DNA of 64,000 nt, from positions 620,001-684,000 of the forward strand of contig JALJCQ010000026.1 in the NCBI GenBank assembly GCA_023091665.1, given 5' to 3'. The notes below the pieces were generated by a model, which worked only from the letters and a program-made list of their open reading frames with translations, had not been told where the DNA came from and searched no databases. This DNA is from Pythium myriotylum (lineage: Eukaryota; Oomycota; Peronosporomycetes; Pythiales; Pythiaceae). The position numbers and the translations under genes were made by a program. Shown here piece after piece: positions 27,033 to 37,124 of the stretch (position 1 is the stretch's first letter; each line of letters starts with the position of its first letter).

Positions 27033-27842
27033 TCATAGCTCAATGCTGAAGGCCCCGAGATCGAGACTGACGCCGACGGCAACGGCGCTGTACTGGCGAA
27101 GAACGAGGAGCAAAAGACCGTACGTTGCGAACGAGATGATCGAAGTCAGCACTTCGTCGATAGCGTTGCGGGCGGCAACACGCAGCTTGGCGACGATGAT
27201 AGCCTTGGCGGAGCTCAGAACGTCACGAAGACGGATCTCACGCAACAAGGAAGTCAGAGTCATCGCCAGTTCTTCGGATGGCGTGTGCGCGAAAGCAGTA
27301 GTCGGATCTTCGAAGGGCTTGTTCATCTGCGTTTCAAAATGGCGCATCGGTCCAGCATCCCCGCAGGAAACCACACGGCGCAGTGGTGACGGTGGAGAAA
27401 GCATGGTGCTGCTCGATGAGCTGGATCCGAACGAAGATGATCGGCGGGGCATACGGTCGGCAAGCGAGGTCTTGATGATACGGCGCTGCTTGCAGCGTCC
27501 TTGAGTGAGTTCTTCGTCGACTTCGACGTTCTGCCGACGAGCAAATGGGAACTCGACCGGTTGTTCGCGCGTCTTGCGCTTGCCGCACACGTTGCGGTGT
27601 TCTTCGTGAGCAATGGCGTTCTGGCGCGTGATGCGCGGCGTTTGAGTTGGCATGGCGGCGTATGTCGTGGCGACAGGAGCCGTGTTCATGGAGGCGTTGT
27701 TGTCATTCTTGTGGAGCACAAAGGCCACGCACGCGAGCGTGGTCACTCCGTTGAGAGCAAAGATGCCGAGCATCAGAGGAAGCCACACGGACGAGAGACT
27801 GATCTCTGCGCCCAGAGCGGCGGCGGTGGTCATGGTGGTCAT
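27033..27842 (-). CDS. Hypothetical two-segment membrane protein
   Basis: A 269-residue protein from the first in-frame ATG (27842). One hydrophobic segment lies near residues 15-42 (V-W-L-P-L-M-L-G-I-F-A-L-N). A basic, Ser-rich middle contains a six-serine run. A C-terminal hydrophobic helix (Y-G-L-L-L-L-V-L-R) ends in a short hydrophobic tail. No family is recognised. The gene is divergent from the methyltransferase at 28284, with CCAAT elements between them. Confidence 0.55.
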   Translation of the reverse strand: MTTMTTAAALGAEISLSSVWLPLMLGIFALNGVTTLACVAFVLHKNDNNASMNTAPVATTYAAMPTQTPRITRQNAIAHEEHRNVCGKRKTREQPVEFPFARRQNVEVDEELTQGRCKQRRIIKTSLADRMPRRSSSFGSSSSSSTMLSPPSPLRRVVSCGDAGPMRHFETQMNKPFEDPTTAFAHTPSEELAMTLTSLLREIRLRDVLSSAKAIIVAKLRVAARNAIDEVLTSIISFATYGLLLLVLRQYSAVAVGVSLDLGAFSIEL

Positions 27843-28283
27843 GGTACTTGTGGTGTTGGTTTTGCGTGTCAAATTCGGGAATGAGCCGACGATCGCCGCA
27901 CCCACGGCGACCCATCTGAGTCCACATGCTCGTCTGCCGCGCGCGCTTTTTCTCCTCGCACCAAAATAGCGAAAATGCACTCGGAAGTGTCGGCACCGCG
28001 AGTGCGCATTTTCACCGTCGCGTTCCGAGTGTTCCAATCGACCATTGGCTGAATATAGGTGAAGATTCTAAATTTCTCGAGTGATGATTGGCTCACACCG
28101 TTTCGAGTGATGTTCTACTTTCGGATCTGATAACCATGCGATGAAGGGAGCAGCGTATCTTCCTCGACACGACTGGAACCTTCCGGCTCCGTGCAGCCGC
28201 CTCCGCTGGTCGCGGCTCTCGCGGATCTTTTGTCGCTTGGGTCTCGAGACGCGAGGGGTCGCAGTCGAGACCTCCACTGCGAC
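27843..28283. promoter_or_regulatory. Divergent promoter with opposed CCAAT boxes
   Basis: CCAAT at 28034-28038 and ATTGG at 28044-28048 form a small dyad, and a further ATTGG lies near 28087. The stretch separates two divergent genes, so the elements may serve both. Confidence 0.5.
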
Positions 28284-29009
28284 ATGGCTCGACAGGACAA
28301 CGACGACAAGCCCGAGACGCCGAGCGAGCCGGCCCTCAAGGAGGGACTTCCGGCGCTTCCCCCTGACGAGATCTTCGCGCTCTTGTACGCAGAGTATCCG
28401 CATAAAGTCTCGCGAGATGTCTCCCGCCAAGAGCGCAAGGACAACGAGTACGTGGCCCTCTCGCTCGTGTACGGCGAGATCGCCTTCGAGCCATTCAAGA
28501 TGGTGCTCGACCAGCTCAAGCGGACGAACCTCGCGTTGACAAGGCCCGGTGGAGCGTTCCTCGACATTGGCTCTGGCAGCGGCAAAGCAGTCTTCGCTGC
28601 AGCCTTGGCTCACGACTTCGACGCGTGTTACGGCATCGAGATTCTCGAAGGATTGCATGGTATCTCCCAGAATGTTCTGCACACCTGGGAGCGAGTCGTG
28701 AAGAAACAGTACTCACTCTCAATCCAAAAGAAGCGAATGCGCATATACTTCACTCATGCTGATGCCCTTGCCATCGAATGGCCAGTAAACCCTCAGCCTG
28801 ACGTCGTCTTCATGAACTCGACTTGTTTTGGTTCTCACATACTCAAAGAGTTCGCACGAAAACTCGCCAGCTACTCCAAAGCAGGTTCGATTGTTATCAC
28901 AGCGACGTATGCCCTGCCAGATACACAAAACTTTGAACACGTAAGGACCATCAGCGTGGAGCAAGAGGCATGGGGCCAAGCAACATGGTTTGTCCACCGC
29001 AAGAAGTGA
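28284..29009 (+). CDS. DOT1-like class I SAM-dependent methyltransferase
   Basis: A 241-residue protein from the ATG at 28284; an upstream GTG in frame was ignored. V-Y-G-E-I-A-F leads into motif I, F-L-D-I-G-S-G-S-G-K with an acidic G-I-E-I post-I motif, and D-V-V-F-M-N-S-T-C-F at motif IV. The V-Y-G-E, D-x-G-S-G-x-G and D-V-V-F-x-N combination is that of the DOT1 fold. DOT1 methylates histone H3 Lys79 in other eukaryotes. This protein is short, consisting of the catalytic domain only, so its substrate is uncertain; a small-molecule or other protein methyltransferase with the same fold is possible. Confidence 0.75.
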   Translation: MARQDNDDKPETPSEPALKEGLPALPPDEIFALLYAEYPHKVSRDVSRQERKDNEYVALSLVYGEIAFEPFKMVLDQLKRTNLALTRPGGAFLDIGSGSGKAVFAAALAHDFDACYGIEILEGLHGISQNVLHTWERVVKKQYSLSIQKKRMRIYFTHADALAIEWPVNPQPDVVFMNSTCFGSHILKEFARKLASYSKAGSIVITATYALPDTQNFEHVRTISVEQEAWGQATWFVHRKK

Positions 29010-29101
29010 TATAGTTGCAACCAAATCCAATAAACATCCACTCCAACATCGCACCCGTACGCAAGACTATCCTATCATTCCTATCCACCTAGTTGTCTAT
29101 C

Positions 29102-30166
29102 CTACTTGACTTCGAGATGGTCGCACGTCGGGCAACGAAGGGTCTCATTCAGCTTCGGCACGATGCACTCGTCGTGGAACTGGTGGCCGCAGCCCAACGT
29201 CATCACGTAATGAGTCACACGGCGCGCTTGGTTGCCAGACAATCCCGTGAACGCTGCTGGAGCAGAAGACGACATCGCTCCAATGTCGCTTGTGTCGAAA
29301 AACGAGTCATCGTCCATGAGGGAAGTTGATGAGGCTGTCGACGGGACACCACTGCTCTCGGACGTCGTGCCCGACGCATAGCTGCGGATCGAAGCGTAAG
29401 CTTCTCCGTCCAGGCTCGATTCACACAGTTGGCAGGTGGTCGCGCCAGAGGAGCTACCGGCGCTGCCTACGCTCGCCTCGTCGTCTTCAGGGCACCTAGC
29501 GAACTCCGACGCACGGGGCACCTTGGTGGAAAAAGAGCCCGCTCGTTGGATCTCGGATGTGTTCCCGTCAATCTGATAGTACTTGGCGTAGTCCCCATAG
29601 ACGAATTCCACGACCACGTCCACGACGTTGTTGGCGATGAAGCTGCAGTTGTGGTTCGCTCGGTTGAGTAGGAAGCTTTGCAACGAGACGAAGAACCGCT
29701 GCAGCCCGTCCTTGCGCGAGCTGATGACCCGCGAGGTGGCGAAATTGAAGAGATGCTTCTTCGGGAAGTAGCTCTTGAGGAACGTGTAGAGCCATGGGCA
29801 CTCGGCGTTGCAGAAGTGGCCGTGGTCGAGCGCCTTGAGGAGGCGTTGCTGGAAGCGTCGGTATTCGTCGAAGGTTCGCACAAAGCTCCACGTGGCGTTG
29901 TTCTTAAGGTGGTGGACGCGGAGCTCGTAGCGCACGTCACTGTGCGAGTCCTTGGCCACGTCGACGCTGATGGTGATCTGCTCCATGAAGACGACACCGA
30001 GCGGCACGAGCGAGCCGAGCAGATCCTTGTCGCTCTCGGACCTTCGATTGGCGAATGAGAGCCGCGAGGGGTCCTGCATCGAGCGCTTGTGGATGGGCGC
30101 CGAGGAGGCGCGGCGCAGGGTCGCGGCCGAGTTGGGCGGCGCGTACACAGGGGTCATGAAGTTCAT
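29102..30166 (-). CDS. PX-domain protein with C-terminal RING finger
   Basis: A 354-residue protein. The PX-like domain spans about residues 60-175 (Y-E-L-R-V-H-H-L-K, W-S-F-V-R-T-F-D-E-Y-R-R-F, later F-P-K-K-H). PX domains bind phosphoinositides and target proteins to endosomes. After a Ser-rich linker, a RING-type zinc site begins C-Q-L-C, has C-G-H-Q-F-H-D-E-C and ends C-P-T-C, giving the C3H2C3-like set with a long insertion between the first and second pairs. It is probably an endosomal E3 ubiquitin ligase. I infer the activity from the domain, not from any direct evidence. Confidence 0.8.
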   Translation of the reverse strand: MNFMTPVYAPPNSAATLRRASSAPIHKRSMQDPSRLSFANRRSESDKDLLGSLVPLGVVFMEQITISVDVAKDSHSDVRYELRVHHLKNNATWSFVRTFDEYRRFQQRLLKALDHGHFCNAECPWLYTFLKSYFPKKHLFNFATSRVISSRKDGLQRFFVSLQSFLLNRANHNCSFIANNVVDVVVEFVYGDYAKYYQIDGNTSEIQRAGSFSTKVPRASEFARCPEDDEASVGSAGSSSGATTCQLCESSLDGEAYASIRSYASGTTSESSGVPSTASSTSLMDDDSFFDTSDIGAMSSSAPAAFTGLSGNQARRVTHYVMTLGCGHQFHDECIVPKLNETLRCPTCDHLEVK

Positions 30167-31056
30167 GGCGTCTTGGCGTCGCTGCTGACGAGTCGCGAAG
30201 TGGGCTTAGTGGATTCACCAGATGCCGACGCCACGCCCGCGTCTGGTCCGCACTGAGTTATGAAGCCACGAGGCCAGGGGCGCGACTGGGGGGCAAAAAT
30301 ACTCTGCTTCTTCCCACGACGAGTAATAATGGGATGGCGCTGATTATGCGAGCGCCAGCGCCTTCCCTTCCGGCCACTAGCATCATCAGCGCCTCGGCGC
30401 CGAGCCTTCTCTCGACGTCGGACCATCACTCTGATCAATGTTGCGGCAGTGTGCTCCTTTGAACGAGTGTTGAAGGCGCTGACTCCGTGTGAATATTCAA
30501 TATCACAGGTACTATAAGCGGCCGATGTGCGAGCTCTTTACCGATGTGAGGTCCCGTGCATCCAATATTGGAGGTAGTAGGTGGCTTTTACCGGCCGATC
30601 ATCGTCGAATTGTCTCGTGGTTAGCGCGTGTCGCTGGTTCGAAAACCAGCAAAATCGTCACATCATCCGCGAAGATGTGTGGCACGGGCCTGCCCAGCGA
30701 AATTTGTCTCCCACGGTGGCGCGCTTCTGCGGCGGTGGTGTACTGGGTTATTACAGTACTGTGGTGGCGGCGTGCTCGTCGTCTGGCTTCGACACGGCCG
30801 AGAACTCATCCGTATGTACACTTTTTCTTCTTCTTCCGTTGGAGCCAACGGCTGCGAGCGAGAGGGCGGATTAAAAGCCAGCCGGACGCCAACGCAATTG
30901 GAGACTCCCAAGTCGGGGAGGATTGCTCCAACGGACGTGTCGTAAACAAGAGATGGGTCCTCGCCGTGGAAGGAGGTTGCACGAAGGTAACGTATCAGTC
31001 TCACTCGCTTCGGACATGGGTTCAAGAAGAAGAGGTGAGAGGCGAAGTCTGGTTTA
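30167..31056. other. Gene-poor region, 890 bp
   Basis: Between the PX-RING start codon and the MATE-1 stop codon. Overlapping frames exist on the plus strand (for example 30489-31148) but lack motifs and compositional support. A tRNA-like TTCGAA loop near 30640 was examined and rejected. Confidence 0.45.
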
Positions 31057-32612
31057 TTACTCGGCGGTGCGGCGCTGAGCGGCGTCAGCGAGCGCGCGCC
31101 AGTCCCAGCGGCTGGAGACAGACGAGAGCAGCACGGCCGAGAGCGTGAGGCTCATCCCCATGCCGATCCAGAGCCCCTCGACGCTCCAGCCCACGCGGAA
31201 CGCGAGGAAATACGCCATCGGCATGCCGAAGAGGTAGAACGTGACCATGTTGGTGCGCGCGGCCATGTCCTGCATGCCTGTGCCGCGGAAGATACCCTGC
31301 AGGACGCAGTTGAGCCCCTCGCAGATCTCGAACGGCGCCCACACGATCAGCACCGTCGCGGCGCTCTCCACGGCCACCGGGTCGTTCACGAAGAGCAGCG
31401 GGATCCAGTGGCGAGCGAGGAACGCGACGAGCCCGAGGGCCAAGCCCATGCCTGCAGCGAGCTTCATGACGAGCTGCCGCACGGCCTGCGCGCGCTTGGG
31501 CAGATTCGCGCCGAGGTGATTGCCCACGCGGATGTTGGCGGCGACAGACGAGCCCATGAAGACGATGTAGAGCAAGCTGACGATGTTGAGCACGACCGAG
31601 TGCGCGCTCACAGAGACCACGGGGTTTGGCAGCAAGCCGGCCATGAGCGACATAATCTCGAATGCCCACCACTCCATGACGAGCATGAGCATGCCGGGAA
31701 GGCCGAGGCGCAAGAAGAGACCGATATGCTCCGTCGCGGCAGGGATATCCCAACCTTTCCACCAGCTGTACAAGTGATCGGGCGTCCGCTTGAAATACAA
31801 CCAGAGGAAAATCGGGAGGGAGATGTTGCCAATCGAACGAGAGAGTGCGACGCCTGCAAAGCCCCAACTTGTGTAGTACGCCAACCAGTAGCCGGTAACG
31901 ATCTGGACGACGTTGCCGAGCACGGCGATACCCACCAACGGGGACATGATACCCTGAGCCTGGAGCGCCTTGCGTTGAAGCTCATAGAGAAACACAAACG
32001 GCACGCCGATTAGATTGTAACGCGAGTAGACCTGTGAGTACTCGGCGATGCTGGCGTCTTGGCCCATTAGCACGAGAAAGTCCCCCGAGAACCAGTTAAC
32101 GAACACCACCGGAATCAGGCAGACGCCAATAATCATCAGACCCGACTGAAAGTAGACGCCGATCTTGTCGAGGCGCTTGGCGCCGAACGCTTGCGAGCAG
32201 AGCGTGTCGAGCGCCGACGCCAAGCCGAAGCCGATCGAGTAGCCTGTGATGTTGGTGAACTGTACACACAAGGTCAGTCCTCGCCGACTAATCGCCCTCC
32301 CGACGGGAAACTTGAACGTACCATGGTGGACAGCGTCGCGGCGTCGACGTACTCTTTGGTGAAGGGCGACTGGAGATGGCCTGCCTGGATGGTGGACGTG
32401 AAGCCCGGCAGGAATTCGAGCGCGGTCGTCATGACGACCGGGTACGCGAGCTCGAGCAGCTCTCGGAGCTCTGTGGCCGTGCTCGCATGGTCGTCGGGGT
32501 TGGCGAGCTGCTTGCTCGGCTGCTCGTCTGGCTGCACGCGGATGGCGTCGTGGAGAATGAGCGGCGAGCGCTCGGAGGGCGAGGGCGCGTCGGCCGCGAC
32601 GGACGGCGCCAT
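31057..32612 (-). CDS. MATE-family transporter 1 (two exons)
   Basis: Exon 1 (32322-32612, 97 residues) and exon 2 (31057-32259, 400 residues) are joined across a 62-bp phase-0 intron (32260-32321, GTACGT..TACAG), giving 497 residues. The MatE signature region P-V-V-M-T-T-A-L-E-F-L-P-G in exon 1 continues after the splice into F-T-N-I-T-G-Y-S-I-G-F-G and A-L-D-T-L-C-S-Q-A-F-G-A. This is the usual MATE order, and 12 membrane segments are expected. MATE proteins export cationic drugs or metabolites in exchange for H+ or Na+. MATE-2 is the same in exon size and intron position, so the two are duplicates. Confidence 0.9.
32260..32321 (-). other. MATE-1 intron (62 bp)
   Basis: Minus-strand GTACGT donor after S-T-M and TACAG acceptor before F-T-N. 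MATE-2 has an intron at the identical codon position; MATE-3 lacks it. Confidence 0.88.
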
Positions 32613-32922
32613 GGCGAGCGACGCAGGAGGAATGCGAGGAGCCGCCCACCACCGAGTCGGCTCGGCGTGCGTCAGCGTGAGTGATGGTCGATCACGTAGC
32701 ATCGTGGCGTCGCATTCCCAAAACATCATCTTGTATGAAATGTAAGGATTTCTCTGGCTCGCTGACCAGCACTCTTGTGTACCCCCTGGGTTACGCTGTC
32801 ACTAAACGGAAGTACCTCTGTTGTACGATACCACACAAGACAGGTTCTCATGGGTGGGCTCGTTGTCGCGGGGGCGAAACCCGCCCACATTCCTTTCTTG
32901 GCCGCGTCCAAAAGCGAGCGCC

Positions 32923-34685
32923 ATGGATCTGGACGAAGGCGCCGAAGACTTCTTCGCGGCGCTCAACTCGGGCGATGCGGACCCGTTCATGGGCTTCTCC
33001 ATCCCGGAGCCCGACCTCAAACCCGAACCTGTCGTGGCCGTGGACACGGTGCGTCAACTCGCACACTCGAGCTGCTGAGCAGCTCCGACTCACGGAACTT
33101 GTAGGCCGACAAGAAGAAGAAGCTGGAGAATGGCATCAAGAAGAACGGCGCGCGCAAAGACGTGGTCTCGGCGCGCGCGCAGCCGAAAGTCAAAGAGTCG
33201 AACGAGCCGGCGCTGCCCATGGAGGAGCGCATCGTGAACCTGCTCGTGCCCGAGCTCAAGGTCAACGACGTCATGCTGCTCATCAAGAAGATGAAACAGG
33301 CCGGCAAGTCGGACGCCGACGAGTTCTCGGAGCTCGACTCGGAGCAGAAGTCGGGTACGTGCTGCATGCCGCGCTCGCTCGCACGCCACGCCCACTAAGC
33401 GGACGGTCTCTGCGACGATAGCGCCGCGGTATCGATGTGAGACGTGCGGCAACACGGAACAGAACAACTTCATCACCGACTACGCGCGCGGCGACACGAT
33501 CTGTAACGGTCTCGATGGCCGCGGCTGTGGAACTGTCGTCCAGGACCACATCGTCCACGAAGGCAGCGCTTACCGAAAGTTCGAAGGCGAGGAAGACAAG
33601 TCGCACCACGGTCCCGCGCCCAACAAGCTCTTTTCCAGTGGACACAACCTGCGCACGCTGATCTCACAGGTCAGTTCTTTTGTTCGATTCTCTAGCCAGA
33701 GCGTCCCAGAGCTAATGGGTACACGACACAGGACGGCGAGATGGCGGGCAATCTGCGACGCGCGGCAGAGTTCGTCGAGATGAACCTGAGTCAGATGGGC
33801 AAGGATGAGCGAAGAACACGTATTGGATACAAAGATCAGGTGCGGATTTGCAATAGACTTTCAAGGAATGAGCTCCACCTCCGTGTTCAGTTGTGGACTG
33901 TTCCTGTGTGTGGTGTGTTGCTGGAAACCCTGTGAACTAACGATTGCAACCAACAGATGAAACAAAAAGCATGTCGACTCATCGACCACACGATCAGCAA
34001 CCTTGATCTACATGAAATCGTCGGGAATCGAGCCAAGAAGATGTTCGCCGAGTTTCGAGACGTCCGTGAGCATGTGCATCAGTTTGAAGCCATGGTCGCC
34101 GGCTGCGTCATTGCTGCTTATATGGACACGTCGAAAGAAATGTTTCAAGCGCAGAATGCAGTGCGCATTGGCGCGAACAAGCTTGTTGCTCCTGCAGCGC
34201 TGCCACTGCCATCGAGTAAGCCCGTCGATGAGAAGAAGCTGCATCCGTTCCAGTGTCCGACGTGTGATATGACGTTCAACGCTCGACGGGCACTTCAGTT
34301 TCACAATTGTGAAGGTAACCAGCAAACCGGCAACAATGTTACAGGTAACACAGCTAAAGATCTCAAGCCGCTCGAGCTTCCTGACCAGCTGAAGCCAATC
34401 ATCGAAGTGATTGGTGAGAAGACCTGGTACAAGTGCGCTGTTTGCTCTCGCAAGTACGGCAAACAGGAGGATCTTACAGAGCATATGCCGCGGCACCAGA
34501 ACCAGAGTCAAAAACGCAAGCAGCACATTGAGAACAGCACGATTGACTCGACACGTCTCGCCAAGAAAACGGCGCTCGCCTCGGCCAATCCCTCCGTTCA
34601 AGTGAACACGCACGAGCAAGTACTGTTCAGAGGCGGGGGGCGCCGGCCGTGGCTGAGGGCACTACAAGAGGAATCGACCTCCTAG
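32923..34685 (+). CDS. TFIIB-like factor with C-terminal C2H2 fingers (five exons)
   Basis: Five exons (32923-33048, 33105-33354, 33422-33669, 33732-33839, 33957-34685) splice to about 486 residues. A zinc ribbon begins C-E-T-C (about residue 131) and continues D-Y-A-R-G-D-T-I-C, the equivalent of the TFIIB D-Y-R-A-G-D-M-I-C. The second Cys pair is spaced x7 instead of x2. A B-linker-like E-G-S-A-Y-R-K-F follows, then a cyclin-like helical region. Unusually, the C-terminus carries C2H2-type fingers (F-Q-C-P-T-C-D-M-T-F and Y-K-C-A-V-C-S-R-K-Y). It is likely a general or specialised RNA polymerase II initiation factor. The ribbon placement supports the TFIIB family, and only one cyclin-like repeat is evident. 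Confidence 0.75.
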
Positions 34686-34780
34686 TTGTTGTGTTAGACG
34701 GTGGAAATAAATGGCTCTCTGACGGGCAAAGCCATCTCTATGTACAAAGAATTAAACATCACGTTTGGATCTGTGATCAA

Positions 34781-35334
34781 TCAATCCTGGACCCGCGACC
34801 GTCCGATGATGTCGGCATCCGTCAGCTCGAGCACGTTCTCGTGGGTCACCACCTTGACACTTTCGCCCTTAGCCGCGAGGATGCTTTCCACATCCGTCGA
34901 CTCGTCGTCAAACCATCCGAGGCGGTCGGCAATGAGATGCAGCTTCTCGCAGCCGGGGCAGCGGACGAGCACGACCCCTTTGTAGTAGGCGTGCTTGCTG
35001 ATGGTCTTGGCCGCTCGCGTCTCGCACACTGTCAACGTCCGTCAATCAGTGTCTAGTCCACGCAAGACGCTGGCCATGTAACAAACGTACCCGAGCAGGT
35101 GTAGATCATGACAAACTTCTCTCCTGGGGACTCGGCGCCCGGCGGCAGCACGGCGTCGCCCACGGGCGGCGATCCACTCGACGCCGGGGCACTGGAGAAG
35201 GCGCAGCGGTGCGGCCGAAGCAGCGCCGAGGCTCGCTGCTGCGCGCGCGTGAGCACCGCAGCTGCGTGGGCGTGGCGAGCGAGCGCGCGGGGCGGCGCCG
35301 AGCCCACGAGGCGGCAGCAGGCGCGACGAAGCAT
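34781..35334 (-). CDS. DNLZ: DNL-type zinc finger protein (Zim17/HEP1/DNLZ), two exons
   Basis: Exon 1 (35091-35334) encodes an Arg/Ala-rich presequence typical of mitochondrial import and ends in Y-T-C-S. A 62-bp intron (35029-35090) is followed by exon 2 (34781-35028), which reads V-C-E-T-R-A-A-K-T-I-S-K. Splicing creates the first C-x2-C, and C-P-G-C follows in G-V-V-L-V-R-C-P-G-C. The D-R-L-G-W-F motif completes the DNL signature. The product is 163 residues. These proteins are soluble mitochondrial-matrix co-chaperones that keep Hsp70 (mortalin/Ssc1) from aggregating. The gene lies between the TFIIB-like gene and MATE-2. Confidence 0.92.
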
Positions 35335-35499
35335 GGCGTCGGTCGGTGGTGGTGGCGATGTGAGCTGCCGAGCGGACCCAGATGAAGCGTGTCCCTCGTT
35401 GAAACGGCGTGCGATCCCTTGTTTGGTTGGTTCCAGAATATCGAGAACCATGAATTGGTGGAGAATCAGTTTCTATTTTGATGAGATGTAGCCATCTCG

Positions 35500-36994
35500 T
35501 CACTCGGCCGTTCTCGCCCTGGCCTCGTCCGAGAGCGTGCGCCACTTCCAGCGCGCCGAGACGGCGAAGAGCGCGGACGCCGAGAGCGCGAGCGCGGCGC
35601 CGAAGCCGAGCCAGAGGCCCTCGACGCCCCAGCGCACGCGGAAGCCCAGGAGGTAGGCGAGCGGCATGCCCACGGCGTAGAACGCGACGATGTTGACGCG
35701 CGCTGCCAGGTCCTGGCGCCCGACGCCGCGGAAGACGCCTTGCAGGAGGCAGTTGAGCCCCTCGATGAACTCGAGCGGCGACCAGAGCGCCAGCACGCTG
35801 GACGCGCGAGCGATCGTCACCGGGTCGTTGACGAAGAGCAACGCGATCCACGCACGACCGAGGAAGAGAATGACGCCAAAGGCCAGTCCCAAGCCGGTGA
35901 CGATCCGGACGGTGAGCATCATGACGGCGCGTGCGCGGTTGGGTAGCCCTGCACCGAGGTGGTTGCCCACGCGGATGTTGGCGGCGACGGAGAAGCCCAG
36001 GAAGAACATGTAGAACATGGACTCGACGTTGATCTGCACCGATTGCGCACTCATGGCCACGACGGGGTCCGGAAGGAGACCTGCCATGAGCGACAAGATC
36101 TCGAATGCCCACCACTCCATGACCAGCATGAGCATCCCGGGGACACCGAGGCGCAAGAAGAGGCCGACGTGGTTCAGTGCGTCGCGAAAGTTCCAGCCCT
36201 TCCACCACTGGTTCAGGTGTTCGGGTCGGAGCTTGAAGTAGACCCAGAGGAAGAACGGCAGCGACATGTTCCCGAGTGATCGAGACAGCGCGACACCAGC
36301 GAACCCCCACGAGGTGTGGTACGCGAGCAAGTATCCCGAGACGATCTGCACCAAGTTGCCGAGCACGGCGATCCCGACGAGTGGCGACATGATGCCCTGC
36401 GCTTGCAACGCCTTGCGCTGCAGCTCGTACAAGAAGATGAATGGCACGCCAATGAAGTTGTAGCGGGCGTAGACTTGCGCGAGCTCCGAGACTTGCGGGT
36501 CTTGTCTCATGAAGAGCAGGAACTGGGCCGAGTACCAGTTAACGAACGCGACTGGGATCAAGCATGCTCCGATGACGATGAGCCCGGACTGGAAATAGAC
36601 GCCGATCTTCTCCAGTCGCTTGGCGCCGAACGCTTGCGAGCAGAGCGTGTCGAGCGCCGACGCGAGGCCGAAGCCGATGGAATACCCCGTGATGTTGGTG
36701 AACTATCCATTTTAGAAGGTAAGCGTCACGGCGGTAGCACGGTCCACACCCACGCACCATCATCGCGAGCGTCGCGGCGTCCACATACTCCTTGGTGAGT
36801 GGCGAGTGCAAGTGTCCGGCCTGGATCGTGGATGTGAAGCCCGGCAGGAACTCGAGCGCCGTCGTCAGCACGACCGGAGACGCGAGCTCGAGCAGCTCGT
36901 GGAGCTCGGTGGCCGTGCTCGCGTGGTCTTTGGGCGCGTCGTCGGCCGCGGCGATGGCCGTTTGCAGCAGCGGCGAGCGCTCGGTCGCCGTCAT
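35500..36994 (-). CDS. MATE-family transporter 2 (two exons)
   Basis: Exon 1 (36758-36994, 79 residues) and exon 2 (35500-36702, 400 residues) join across a 55-bp intron (36703-36757), giving 479 residues. The exon 2 length is exactly that of MATE-1 (1203 bp), and the phrases around L-A-S-A-L-D-T-L-C-S-Q-A-F-G-A-K-R-L are shared. Exon 1 starts M-T-A-T-E-R-S-P-L-L, a short cytosolic leader ending just before the first membrane helix. It is a proton- or sodium-driven exporter by family. It is a tandem duplicate of MATE-1 with two unrelated genes lying between them. Confidence 0.9.
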
Positions 36995-37124
36995 CGCGTA
37001 GCTCCTCGGCGGTGCCAACTGACGCAAAACCAACGGCCGCCCGTTGAACAGCTGCTCGTTTTATGTTCGGATGGGAAGGAAATGGAGAGAAAGATTCCTC
37101 GAGCTCAGCTACAGTCCATTCAAC

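Noticed and set aside
30606..30660. tRNA-like TTCGAA loop and GGTTAGCGCG stretch
   Set aside because: Only about 54 nt between the partly pairing ends, with no room for D and anticodon arms. The loop stem is a simple 7-bp palindrome with a CGAA centre, not a T-arm.
30489..31148. 219-residue plus-strand frame
   Set aside because: Mixed low-complexity translation, overlaps other frames, no motif. Left as spacer.
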